From Girardinichthys multiradiatus (lineage: Eukaryota > Chordata > Actinopteri > Cyprinodontiformes > Goodeidae), in the NCBI RefSeq assembly GCF_021462225.1, contig NC_061804.1:1481001-1545000 (forward strand): a stretch of 64,000 nucleotides of DNA, written 5' to 3'. A model generated the notes under the pieces. It was not told the origin of the DNA and did no database searches. It worked only from the letters and a program-made list of their open reading frames with translations. Positions 33,353 through 45,133 of this stretch are shown in pieces. Within the stretch, counting starts at the first letter, position 1. Each line of letters starts with the position of its first letter. A program made the translations under genes and the position numbers.

Positions 33353-36300
33353 TTACCTCCAGAACCGGTAGACTCCCAGGAAGATGGCGAGGCAAGAGAA
33401 GACGGTGGCTGTGAAGGAACATAGAACATAAAACACGATGCTGAATATTTTAAGGGACAGCACCGTTTCTCCAGAACCAGAACCGGACGACAGCATTGCC
33501 ACGCCTACCTGCCAGGTATCGGATCGTTTCCAGCTTCAGGGACTCCAGCACCGTTTTGAGTGAAGCCACCTGCAGGTCGATCTTCTTGTTGATCTCCATG
33601 TTGTCGTTTTCCAGGTCGGCTTTCTGGAAACAGATGATGTCATCATGAAACAACCAATCACATGCATGCAGGATGAACCTGCACGCCCCCGGGAGTTTTC
33701 AAGCAGTACTGCAGGTGTGCCTTCCAGGTGTTACCTTGTGATAAAACTCTGACGTGGCTTCCATCAGCTTCTTCTCCTGATCAGTGAACTAAGACAAAAA
33801 CACCAAAAACATCTGATGGAGATTAGGTTGAGTGTGTGTGACTCAGACCGAGTGTGTGTGACTCAGACCGAGTGTGTGTGACTCACACCGAGTGTGTGTG
33901 ACTCAGACCGAGTGTGTGTGACCTCAGACCGAGTGTGTGTGACTCACACCGAGTGTGTGTGACTCACACCGAGTGTGTGTGACCTCAGACCGAGTGTGTG
34001 TGACCTCAGACCGAGTGTGTGTGACTCAGACCGTGTGTGTGACCTCAGACCGAGTGTGTGTGACTCACACCGAGTGTGTGTGACCTCAGACCGAGTGTGT
34101 GTGACTCAGACCGAGTGTGTGTGACTCAGACCGAGTGTGTGTGACTCAGACCGAGTGTGTGTGACTCAGACCGAGTGTGTGTGACCTCAGACCGAGTGTG
34201 TGTGACTCAGACTGAGTGTGTGTGACTCAGACCGAGTGTGTGTGACCTCAGACCGAGTGTGTGTGACCTCAGACCGAGTGTGTGTGACTCAGACCGAGTG
34301 TGTGTGACTCAGACCGAGTGTGTGTGACTCAGACCGAGTGTGTGTGACTCAGACCGAGTGTGTGTGACCTCAGACCGAGTGTGTGTGACTCAGACCGAGT
34401 GTGTGTGACCTCAGACCGAGTGTGTGTGACTCAGACCGAGTGTGTGTGACTCAGACCGAGTGTGTGTGACCTCAGACCGAGTGTGTGTGACTCAGACCGT
34501 GTGTGTGACTCACACCGAGTGTGTGTGACCTCAGACCGAGTGTGTGTGACCTCAGACCGAGTGTGTGTGACTCACACCGAGTGTGTGTGACTCAGACCGA
34601 GTGTGTGTGACTCAGACCGAGTGTGTGTGACCTCAGACCGAGTGTGTGTGACTCACACCGAGTGTGTGTGACCTCAGACCGAGTGTGTGTGACCTCAAAC
34701 CGAGTGTGTGTGACCTCAGACCGAGTGTGTGTGACTCAGACCGAGTGTGTGTGACCTCAGACCGAGTGTGTGTGACTCAGACCGAGTGTGTGTGACTCAG
34801 ACCGAGTGTGTGTGACCTCAGACCGAGTGTGTGTGACTCACACCGAGTGTGTGTGACCTCAGACCGAGTGTGTGTGACCTCAGACCGAGTGTGTGTGACC
34901 TCAGACCGAGTGTGTGTGACTCAGACCGAGTGTGTGTGACCCCAGACCGAGTGTGTGTGACCTCAGACCGAGTGTGTGTGACTCAGACCGAGTGTGTGTG
35001 ACTCAGACCGAGTGTGTGTGACTCAGACCGAGTGTGTGTGACTCAGACCGAGTGTGTGTGACCTCAGACCGAGTGTGTGTGACTCAGACCGAGTGTGTGT
35101 GACTCAGACCGAGTGTGTGTGACCTCAGACCGAGTGTGTGTGACCTCAGACCGAGTGTGTGTGACTCAGACCGAGTGTGTGTGACTCAGACCGAGTGTGT
35201 GTGACTCAGACCGAGTGTGTGTGACTCAGACCGAGTGTGTGTGACCTCAGACCGAGTGTGTGTGACTCACACCGAGTGTGTGTGACTCAGACCGAGTGTG
35301 TGTGACTCAGACCGAGTGTGTGTGACTCAGACCGAGTGTGTGTGACTCACACCGAGTGTGTGTGACCTCAGACCGAGTGTGTGTGACTCAGACTGAGTGT
35401 GTGTGACTCAGACCGAGTGTGTGTGACTCAGACCGAGTGTGTGTGACTCAGACCGAGTGTGTGTGACCTCAGACCGAGTGTGTGTGACTCAGACCGAGTG
35501 TGTGTGACCTCAGACCGAGTGTGTGTGACTCAGACCGAGTGTGTGTGACTCAGACCGAGTGTGTGTGACTCAGACCGAGTGTGTGTGACTCAGACCGAGT
35601 GTGTGTGACTCAGACCGAGTGTGTGTGACTCAGACCGAGTGTGTGTGACTCAGACCGAGTGTGTGTGACCTCAGACCGAGTGTGTGTGACTCAGACCGAG
35701 TGTGTGTGACCTCAGACCGAGTGTGTGTGACTCAGACCGAGTGTGTGTGACTCAGACCGAGTGTGTGTGACCTCAGACCGAGTGTGTGTGACTCAGACCG
35801 AGTGTGTGTGACTCAGACCGAGTGTGTGTGACTCAGACCGAGTGTGTGTGACTCAGGGCAGCTCTTGGTGTTGGTGAAGATATCTGGAGCTACTTCAACA
35901 ATGGATCTGAAGAACTCTGATGAGTTTATAAACACTGTCCTAAACCTGCTCCAAACACCCACCATGTCAGAGATCCTGCTCCTCTCCAGGTTGATGTCCA
36001 GTTTGGTTTCTGCTCGGACCTTCTCGCTCTCCTCCTGAAAACAAACCTCCAGTAAATATCTCGAAGCAAACCGGCTGAATATTGAAGTCCAGGACCAGCC
36101 CTCGTTTATGTTTATTTGCACTGAAAACTGGAGCAAGTTGTTTCTTTATGACTGGCTGAATAAAATCCCCAAAGATCCAGTTGAAAGTTGTTTCTCTGAT
36201 GAACACAGTCAGAGATCCAGAACAACACCATGCATATTTGGACTGATCTCACATTATATTCTATTGGAAAGTCAAATGTGTAAATATGTACATATATAAA

Positions 36301-39300
36301 ATATGTTCCATTTCCACTATTATATATATATATTTTTTAAAATCCTCATTGAGAGCAAAATGTACCGGAGTCAAATTGTTTGTCTGTACAAACTTCTGAT
36401 TCTGAAAAACGTTCAGTCCAAAAAGCCTAGAGAACATCTGGTTATGTGGACATGTGTTCTGACAGGTGAGATGTTTATCAGATGTTATGAAGGTGTCCTC
36501 CTCACCTTCAGTCTGTTCTGCAGCTGCTCCAACTCTCGCTTCATTTTCTGCAGGAACAAAACAGGAGATTCTGACCTTCAAATACAGCCAAAAACAAACA
36601 GTTGCAATAATCTTTGCATTTCTAATCATAAACGTTTCTTATGAAGCGACTTGCTCCAAAAACCAGACGGAACTTTTAACCCTTACTGGACCAGACCTTC
36701 TGCCTTATAGTGGTGGGCCAAATCTTGACCTTCCACTCAATGGTTTCAACAACATCAGAAAAATTCTCAATAAACTAGACAGGATTTTGGTTTGATGATT
36801 AGAAAACCAGTCCTGTTTGGACCTCCATATCTGAGCCATCCCTTCCATCAGAACCATCAATCGCAGTTCAAACAGGTCACAGGAAGTTGGACTTTACCTG
36901 ACTCGGTTATCATTTTCATCCCTTTTCCAGTTTTTTCACAATCACAGTTTAAGTTTGAGGGTTTCTCAGATTTTCCCATAGAATGTTTAGGTTCTGACCC
37001 GGTAAAATATTCAGAACCTGTTGGATTTAAACTTGTTTCTCCATCCTGTCGTAGGTGTTTCTGTCACCTTCCAGCCAGCGTGTTTCCCACTGCTGTAGGA
37101 CTCGGTTTTCTGTCCAATCAGAGCCCAGAGTGCAGACAGACATGCCCACACTCATTAACTCCCAGTAGATTTCAGCTCTGCATGGTTCTATAGAAACTGG
37201 ACCTGAAGGTTCTGTTTAACCCACTAGAACTCCTAAAGAAAACACTGCAGATACGCTACTCTTCACCATCTGACTCTTTGTTCGAAGCTGAAACTCTTGT
37301 CTGTTTCTGTCTGATGAAAGACTATGGCTCTAGATCCCCCCCACCAGAGAAGAAGAGAATCACTATGGCAACCAGAGAGTATCTGGCTTTTAATGACCTC
37401 AGCAGTTCTTCTCATATTAATCCAGCACCAGGAAAGCTCCACAGGCTTCATATCGTTGTGAAGTGTCTTCAGCTCTCAATCAGTTTCTCTCCATGTTCAC
37501 CGTTTAGATTTGCTCTGCTTGCTCCTGTGTGTGACGTGGAGTTACCATGTTCTCAGACCGTAGGTTGGCGAACTCGCTCTTCTCCAGGATCACCATGTCC
37601 TTCCTGATGGAGTCCAGGTGAGACATGATCTGCTGCACCGCAATCTCCTAGTCATGTTAATAAAAAACATTTTTAATTTTTGTCCTGCAAAATTGTGATA
37701 ATCTGAAGTGAAAATACAAAGATTCTCTCTATCCATGGCGATGGTGGCAGGGATTCATCTTGTAACCGGTGGGTTGCCGGTTCGAGCCCCCACTATGTCT
37801 GTCTCTGTCCTTGGGCAAGACACTTCACCCTCCTTACCTGCGGTTGGTGGTCAGAGGGCTCGGTGGCGCCGATTATATGGCAGCCTCAGTTCTGCCCCAG
37901 GGCAGCTGTGGCTACAATGTAGCTCACCTCTGTCAGTGGATGAATGGGTGGATGAATGGGTGGATGACTGAATGTAGCGTAAAGTGCTTTGGGGTCTCTG
38001 GGGACTTGATAAAGCGCTATATAAGTACAGGCCATTTACCATTTTATTACAGTAAAAACAAAATGGATTTATTACCATTTTCATGCGTAGACTCAGGCTG
38101 AAATGTAGTTTTAAAGTAAATGTTTTCTAATTGCACAAAATATTGTTTCTTTTGGCTGTTTCTCTTTTTCTACCATTTCTACACAAATAAAACACGAGCC
38201 AAACTAGCTGGTATTAGCAGGTTAATTAGCTGGTTCTCTGCCCAGGCAGCTAGCCTGCAGTCTGCTGCTTGTCTGTAAACAGTTACCTTAGATAGTGGTG
38301 GGTGGAGGTTCTTCATGCTACACACCAACCTTGTGGGTGATTTTTTAAACCAGACGTATTCCCAAACAGGTACATTTATGTTTGTTCTAATGGAGAGAAA
38401 AATGCAGTAGCCTTCTTTAAGCTATCTGACCAGCAGTGTGCAGCAACAGATGGGGAAGGGGCAGTGATGTGTTTCTCTATGCTTCATAAATCCAGAGAAA
38501 GCTCCGGCACTCTGCTTGGCATCTTCCTAAAATGACTGAAGGAGAATTTCAGCAGCTTTAAAACAGTAACTTTTTAAAACCTTGCTAACAGAAAGCAGCT
38601 TCTGTTCATCTGCAGCAAACAACTTATTAATAAAGACTCAGACAGACGTTGTTGTCCTACCTGGTGGGATTTGGTCACCATGTCCTTATAGACTATGTCC
38701 ATGTTGGCTGTGGTCAGCGTGACGAGAGCTGAAACAATCAGCTCAGCCTGACGCTTCTCCAAACCTGCACAAAATTACACAAATTTAATAAACGGGAGAG
38801 TTAAACATACCAAACAAATGAAAGGTCTAGAAACACACAACAAACGTACACCAAGACTCTGATTAAACATCTTCAGACAAAATAAAGTTTTCCTCTTGGA
38901 TTCGGTCCATCCATCATCCACAGAACCAATAAAAACACGATTCTGCTTTCCAACCAGAGCTGAACTGAGAGGATCACCACACGGGTCTTCCCAGAGGAGA
39001 TCTGAACAAAGGTTCAGCACCACCTCCACCTGAGTGGAGCAGACATCTGCAGCTCACCGCTTTTCTCCAGCTCCAACACCATGGCGTGGGAGTCAAAGGT
39101 CAGTTTTCTCTGCTCCAGAGGTGTCAGTTCAACCTTTCTCAGGTCAAAAGTCACTGATGGAGTTCCCACATGGAAACCTAAAACACACACAGTAAACCAC
39201 TTGGTTCTTGGACAGAAAAAGAACAAACTGAATCATGTCTTCTGAAAGGATGGAGGTGCAGCTCGTTATCATGCTCATCCTGTTTGCTCTACATGGAGAA

Positions 39301-41657
39301 GCTCTGAGCTGAAACATCTACAAGAACCTGCTCACTTTAATGTCAGAACAAGAAAAATGTACATAATCGCCTTCAGACAAAACCTGACCTGGACGAGGTC
39401 CAAGATACCTACAACTACATGCTGATAAGAGGGAGACGGGTGGAGGAGTAGAAGTGCTGATGGTGGAGGAGTTTAATCACTTGGGTTCAAAGCAACGTTC
39501 AGGACCCTTATCCTCAACAATCCTCAGAGTCTCTCAGAGCTCCTAACTGATCCTAAAGAGCCGTGATTGGTTTTTGAAAAAGACCAAGAAAAAAATGCGC
39601 TCCCAGTAATCCCAGTGGAGAGAAATTAACCAATGATAAAATTTAACTGGATTCAGAAATGTTTAAATCATGATGATGAAACTTAGCAAAATTAAATGAA
39701 TTGTCACACAGGATCAACATGTTTGAACGTAGCTTATTTACATGATCATCATTATTCTGATTTGATTATTATTATGTTGACTCTCCATGCGGGTTGTTTT
39801 CATGCTGCATCTATTTCTTATTAATTCATATTAATATTAAATTCAGTGTTTCACTGTGATCTCCTTCTTGTTGAATGAGGTTTAGTTCGGTAAAATGACT
39901 AAAACAAATCGGAGGAAAAAAGGTGGAGAAAAGCGAAGTGAACAGAGGAGCAGAGCCTGCTGGTGGAGGAGAAGAGAGGAGTGTTAAAGGTAGATTTGGT
40001 TCTGGGATCATGGTGGGAACCAACAGACATTCCCAGTAGATCAATGCGTCGTTCCCTCTGCTTTCAGCACCAGCCTGGAATGTGAGCAGCTCTGGTTCCT
40101 GCTGCATTCAGAAGCTAGAGAGGAGATAGCAGCACCAGAGAACTTCTCCACAGATGTTGGAGATGATCATTTAGACTGCTGACATCATCATGAACAATAC
40201 AGCAGATTCACCTCATTTACAGCTTCCTGCTACAGTGGCTTACATGATTTACATGATTTTTTTTACATGATTTAAAACAATTTTACAAATAAAAAACTGA
40301 AAAGGGCATTGTGCAAAAGTATTCAGCCCCCCTGAGTCAATAGTTTGTAGAACCACGTGTTGCTGCAGTTACAGCTGCACGTCTTTAAGGGTACGTCTCC
40401 ACCAGCTTTTCACGTCTAGTGACTAAAATCTTTGCCCATTCTTCTCTGCAAACCAGCTCCAGCTCAGTCAGATTAGATGAAGAATGCTGGTGAACAGCAG
40501 GTTTCAGATCTTGCCACAGATTCTTGATTGGGTTTAGGTCTGGACTTTGACTGGGCCATTCTAACACATGAATATGTGTCCCGGCCTCCACCTGTCAGTG
40601 GATCAACAGCTTCCTGACGGATCGACAGCAGCAGGTGAGAATGGGGAGCATCTTCTCCCGATCCAGATCAATAAGTACTGGTGCCCCCCAGGGGTGTGTT
40701 CTATCCCCACTCCTCTTCTCCCTGTACACAAATGACTGCACCTCATCGGACTCGTCCGTGAAACTCCTGAAGTTTGCAGATGACACCACTGTCATAGGTC
40801 TGATCCAGGACGGTGATGAGTCTGCATACAGACAGCAGGTGGATCGGCTGGTACACTGGTGTAGTGAGAACTACCTGGAACTGAACCCACTCAAGACTGT
40901 GGAAATGGTGGTGGACTTTCAGAGAACACCACCCATATACACCCCCCTCACCATCCTCAACAACACTGTATCGGCCGTGGACCACTTCAGGTTCTTAGGA
41001 ACCACCATCTCTGAGGACCTGAGATGGTCTTCACACATAGACACTGTTCAAAAGAAGGCCCAGCAGAGACTGTAGTTCCTGAGGCAACTCAAGAAGTTCA
41101 ACCTTCCACAGGAGCTGCTGGTCATCTTCTACACTGCCATCATTCAGTCTGTCCTGTCTTCATCCATCTCAGTGTGGTTTGGATCATCCACCAAACAGGA
41201 CAGGTCCAGACTGCAACGAATAATCAGGACTGCAGAGAGAATAATCAGAGCTGACCTTCCCTCCATCCAGGACTTATACAGGTCAAGGGTCAAGAAAGGA
41301 GCTGCTAAAATCTCTGCAGACCCCACACACCCTGCACATAAAATGTTCAGAGCTTTACCTTCAGGTGGCGCTACAGAGCACTGTTTACTAAAACCAGCCA
41401 CAGAGACAGTTTCTTCCTCCAGACTGTTTCTCTGTTGAACTCTTGACAGTCAGAACTCCAGAACAACACCAGGCATGATTGGACTGATCATAAACAACAG
41501 AACAGTCTGGGTTCTGAAAACAAACTCTGCACATGCGCAGTTTGACCCCCTGACCTTTCTGGATCACAGTTTATCCAAACAGAGCCCCCACCCCATGGTG
41601 CTCACCTCTCCACGCGCCCACCCTCGGCGCAACAAACCGTAGCAACACCGCGTTCAT
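33353..41657 (-). CDS. ccdc90b: CCDC90B, coiled-coil domain-containing protein 90B, mitochondrial (9 coding exons)
   Basis: CCDC90B is a mitochondrial membrane protein of the MCUR1/DUF1640 family; its precise role is unsettled. Exons in transcript order: 41657-41606, 39177-39058, 38764-38661, 37647-37546, 36547-36506, 36034-35963, 33788-33735, 33623-33509, 33408-33353; 717 nt, 238 aa (human 254). Residues 1-18 are basic and hydrophobic without acids ([18 protein letters not shown]), as in a mitochondrial presequence. Conserved blocks follow: [54 protein letters not shown], then coiled coil [20 protein letters not shown] and [19 protein letters not shown]. The protein ends in one membrane segment, [17 protein letters not shown], with a short basic tail. 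Exon 1 is tiny (52 nt) and is supported by exact phase, the presequence and a good donor. The intron between exons 6 and 7 holds a 2-kb minisatellite; intron 1 holds Tc1 and LINE fragments. The gene converges on PCF11 and diverges from ALG8. Confidence 0.95.
33822..35857 (+). repeat. Large 20/21-bp minisatellite, about 100 units, CCDC90B intron 6
   Basis: Units of gtgtgtgtgactcagaccga (20 bp) alternate with a 21-bp form carrying gacctcagaccga and a minor 20-bp form carrying gactcacaccga; two units are 18 bp. The array is continuous for about 2.03 kb with very little other divergence. The 20-bp form contains TGACTCA, the AP-1 consensus; the 21-bp form contains TGACCT, the complement of the AGGTCA nuclear-receptor half-site. 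Confidence 0.97.
37728..38045 (+). mobile_element. tRNA-derived SINE in CCDC90B intron 3
   Basis: Near the 5' end is a polymerase III B-box-like motif (ggttcgagccc, about 37779) preceded by A-box-like text, the mark of a tRNA-derived SINE. The 3' half ends in 'aaagtgctttgggg', 'aaagcgctatataagtac' and 'ccatttaccattttatt', a tail shared with fish LINEs. In between is 'gggcaagacacttcaccc'. It is about 320 bp and looks full length. Confidence 0.75.
40290..40578 (-). pseudogene. Tc1-like transposase C-terminal fragment, catalytic Glu changed to Lys
   Basis: The minus strand reads [20 protein letters not shown], the C-terminal box of Tc1 transposases. The usual motif is PDLNPIENLW, so the third acidic residue of the DD34E triad is Lys here. 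To its left is 'aaaagtattcagcccccctga', a Tc1 end. The element is cut at about 40578 by the start of a LINE copy. Confidence 0.8.
40579..41489 (+). mobile_element. Truncated CR1/L2-group LINE in CCDC90B intron 1, plus orientation
   Basis: Plus-strand frame from 40635 encodes [20 protein letters not shown], the catalytic [14 protein letters not shown] box, [38 protein letters not shown] and, after one in-frame TAG (QQRL*FLRQL), [20 protein letters not shown]. Only the second half of the reverse transcriptase remains. It inserted into a Tc1 relic and ends about 120 bp from CCDC90B exon 1. A second copy, nearly identical at protein level, lies inverted at 42078-44075. Confidence 0.85.
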
Positions 41658-41869
41658 CCCGGAAGTCGCCTTGTTCTCCCGAACCCGTATCTGCCGAACT
41701 TTAGCCGAACTTTACCAAAGCACGCGGCAGCCTGACGGGACATACAGTGATGCCTTCAGAGGCCGCCGGATTTGCAACACTCCACAGAATTAAAGGACAT
41801 GGAGCCCTCTAGTGGTAGAAAAAACTACTGTACTCAAATTACATTCCAATAATAACCAATAACCCCGCG

Positions 41870-41912
41870 ACCCACTATGGAATAAGCGGTAGAAAATGAC
41901 TGACTAATAACC
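41870..41912 (+). repeat. Short LINE/SINE tail fragment
   Basis: 'ccccgcgacccactatgg' followed by 'aataagcggtagaaaatgac' is the last 40 bp of the same retroposon tail as at 643-902. Confidence 0.55.
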
Positions 41913-42077
41913 AATAAAGGCAAAGAGGTAGAATAAAAGTTGAACAATAATGAATCCTTTATTTAACAATACATTTTAAATGTTAATGCATTAACTGTGC
42001 TGTCTGTGGAGCACAGCAGCCAATCAGAAACAACACACATGAAGAGCATCTGAAGATTTTATTTCCACCTTTTGCAT

Positions 42078-44075
42078 GAATTAGAATCAGTTTTATTGTA
42101 AGTTCATACATACAACAAACAAGGAATTAGACTCTGGTACACTTCGCTCTCTGGGTTTCTTTTTGTTGTTTTAGTCTTTTTTTTTTTTTTTTGCGTTATA
42201 AGATATGTTCTGCATATATCTTTATGTACTTAAATACGTATATACAGTATACACAGATACAAGGTGGAATTGCAACTTCAGTATGAGGTTGTTTTGTACT
42301 CTATTAAATGTTCAACAGAGAAACATCCTGGGGGAAGAAACTGTCTCTGTGGCGGCTGGTTTTAGTGAACAGTGCTCTGTAGCGCCACCTGAAGGTAAAG
42401 CTCTGAACATTTTATGTGCAGGGTGTGTGGGTTCTGCAGAGATTTTAGCAGCTCCTTTCTTGACCCTAGACCTGTATAAGTCCTGGATGGAGGGAAGGTC
42501 AGCTCTGATTATTTTCTCTGCAGTCCTGATTATTCGTTGCAGCCTGGACCTGTCCTGTTTTGTGGATGAACCAAACCACACTGAGATGGATGAAGACAGG
42601 ACAGACTGAATGATGACAGTGTAGAAGATGACTAGCAGCTCCTGTGGAAGGTTGAACTTCTTGAGTTGCCTCAGGAAGTACAGTCTCTGCTGGGCCTTCT
42701 TTTGAACAGTGTCTATGTGTGAAGACCATCTCAGGTCCTCAGAGATGGTGGTTCCTAAGAACCTGAAGTGGTCCACGGCCGATACAGTGTTGTTGAGGAT
42801 GGTGAGGGGGGTGTATGGGGGTGGTGTTCTCCAAACGTCCACCACCATTTCCACAGTCTTGAGTGGGTTCAGTTCCAGGTAGTTCTCACTACACCAGTGT
42901 ACCAGCCGATCCACCTGCTGTCTGTATGCAGACTCATCACCGTCCTGGATCAGTCCAATGACTGTGGTGTCATCTGCAAACTTCAGGAGTTTCACGGACG
43001 AGTCCGATGAGGTGCAGTCATTTGTGTACAGAGAGAAGAGGAGTGGGGATAGAACACATCCCTGGGGGGCACCAGTACTTATTGATCTGGATCAGGAGAA
43101 GATGCTCCCCAGTCTCACCTGCTGCTGTCGGTCCGTCAGGAAGCTGTTGATCCACTGACAGGTGGAGGCTGGGACGTTGAGCTGGGTGAGCTTCTGGTGG
43201 AGGATGTCTGGTATGATGGTGTTGAAGGTGGAGCTGAAGTCTACAAACAGGATCCTGGCGTACGTCCCTGGGTGGTCGAGGTGTTGCAGGATGAAGTGTA
43301 GACCTAAGTTAACAGCATCATCTGCTGACCTGTTTGCTCGGTAAGCAAACTGCAGGGGGTCCAGCAGGGGGCCTGTGATGTCTTTCAGGTGCTTCAACAC
43401 CAGCCGCTCAAAGGATTTCATGACCACAGACGTCAGGACTACAGGCCTGTAGTCATTTAATCCTAGGATGGTGGGTTTCTTGGGAACCGGGATGATGGTG
43501 GATCGTTTGAGGCAGGAGGGGACCTCACATTTCTCCAGTGACTTGTTGAAGATCCTTGTGAAGATCGGAGCGAGTTGATTTGATCAGGCTTTCAGACATG
43601 ATGGGGAGACGTTATCAGGTCCTCCAGCTTTCTTTGTTTTCATGCACTGAAAGAGCCTATTTACCCTAACCCTGTACCGCGCCCAATCTCCACTGCTGTG
43701 AGCTTCTTCCTTTTCCCTGCGCAGATTCCTGAGGTGTGGAGTAAACCATGGCTTGTTGTTCCCAAAGGTGCAGAAGGTCTTGGTCTGCACACACATGTCC
43801 TCACAGAAACTGATGTATGATGTCACCACATCAGTTAGTTGGTTTAGGTCAGTGGCTGAAGTTTCAAAAACAGTCCAGTCTGTGCATTTAAAGCAGGCCT
43901 GTAGCATCTGCTTTGATTCCTCAGTCCACTTCTTAACAGTGTGAACCTTGGGTTTGGAAGCTCTTAGTCTCTGTCTGTAGGTTGGGATGAGGTGGATTAG
44001 ATAATGATCTGAAAAACCCAGAGCAGCCCTGGTAACAGCATGATATGGAACCAGCTTCATTTTAGTTGTTCATGT
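42078..44075 (-). mobile_element. Longer copy of the same LINE, minus orientation
   Basis: Minus strand, from about 44060: SDHYLIHLIPTYRQRL (end of the endonuclease region), NNKPWFTPHLRNLRREKEEA, then after a deletion the RT palm [20 protein letters not shown] (43427), [13 protein letters not shown], the [11 protein letters not shown] box (about 42980) and the C-terminal 227-codon frame to 42312. The 3' untranslated part runs to about 42078 and ends in caataaaactgattctaatt, the typical LINE end of this group. Internal deletions and frame breaks make it inactive. Confidence 0.85.
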
Positions 44076-44139
44076 TAATGTTCTTCCACTCCTGCAGCTC
44101 AGGTTAAAACATTCTAGAAAAACTTCCATCCATCCACTG

Positions 44140-44600
44140 TTTTCCTCTCATCCAGCACCAGGACTTGGTCTGGTCCTCCCAGTAGAATGTTCCTGGAAAA
44201 CCCCTAAAAAGTGTGGAGGAGGCATCTTGATCAGATGAACCATACCAGCTGAGTCCTTTTGATGTGGGGAGCAGCACCTCTACTTCAAGCTCATTCTAGA
44301 TGATGAAGCTTTTCTCCGGATCTCTACGACAGAGCCCATCAACCCTACAGAGGAAGCTCCTTTCAGTAGCTTGTATCCATTATTGTATCCTTTCACAAAT
44401 TATTCAAATCTCAGGAGCATTGGTTGAACGGAGAGGGAGTAGTAAATTCAGGATGTTCCCTTTCAGCTTAGCTACTTTTTCACCACCACAAATGGGAGCA
44501 ACACCCTCCTTACTGCAGATGAAGCTCTGATCCACCTATCCATCTCCTGCTCCAGCCTGACATCACTCAGGATCATCACTCTGAACCTCATCTGGTGGCA
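44140..44600 (-). mobile_element. Old RTE/Rex3-like LINE fragment
   Basis: Text such as 'gagcagcacctctacttcaagctc', 'acagaggaagctcctttcag' and 'gcttgtatcc' aligns by eye with 17000-17300 of the younger RTE-like copy, e.g. 'acggaggaagctcatttcag' and 'cgcttgtatccgggatctcg'. It is much more diverged, with no open frame. Confidence 0.65.
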
Positions 44601-44931
44601 GGAACATTATTTCAGTGAAGCTTTGCCCACTTTGCCATGTTACCATTCCAACTTGTTTTCAGAATAAAAACATCTTTTCCAGACTTTATTTTTCATGGGA
44701 AACCTTTGGGAAATTAAATATGAAATATAGTTGAAATTGAGGTAATTAGGGGAAAACTTTGATTTAAATAAGCGAGTCAAACTTTCCTTCCAAACCATTT
44801 TTATTCCGAAGTTTCCGTTTCTCCACAGAACTGAGGTTAACTAGAGTCCGTCAACAAAATTATTTTTTTTGACTATTGAAAATACGACAGTCGAATTTCC
44901 AACTATAGGAAACACCATTAAACGCGTCTGA

Positions 44932-44950
44932 TGACGTAATGACCCACGTG
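44932..44950 (+). promoter_or_regulatory. CRE-like and E-box pair upstream of ALG8
   Basis: TGACGTAA (44932-44939) is followed by CACGTG (44945-44950), about 190 bp before the ALG8 ATG. Together they resemble ATF6/XBP1 or ATF/USF sites, which would fit an ER glycosylation gene. Function is inferred from motifs only. Confidence 0.4.
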
Positions 44951-45133
44951 TTTAATTAGAAAACATAAAAAGCGATAAATAAAGTGTTTAAAGTGTTAAA
45001 GCGACAACAAGGCATTAGATGTGTTCATCAGACCGCTTTTAAACAGAACCAAACAGGCGGAACCGGTTCTGTTCTGTCCGTCTCCTTGATCTCAATAAAG
45101 TTTCAGCCTTCAACCCGCCGCAGACTGGCTGTC

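Noticed and set aside
33822..35857. The tandem array as a CRISPR locus.
   Set aside because: Units are contiguous with no unique spacers, in vertebrate intron sequence; it is a minisatellite.
36303..36644. Plus-strand frame of 113 codons in a CCDC90B intron.
   Set aside because: AT-rich, overlaps the CCDC90B exon on the other strand (36547-36506) and shows no family motif.
37502..37620. Plus-strand frame over CCDC90B exon 4 as an overlapping gene.
   Set aside because: The minus-strand exon (37647-37546) has exact phase and strong CCDC90B identity; the plus frame is its antisense.
37740..37800. A possible tRNA gene because of the ggttcgag motif.
   Set aside because: No cloverleaf can be drawn; the motif is the B box of the SINE that continues to 38045.
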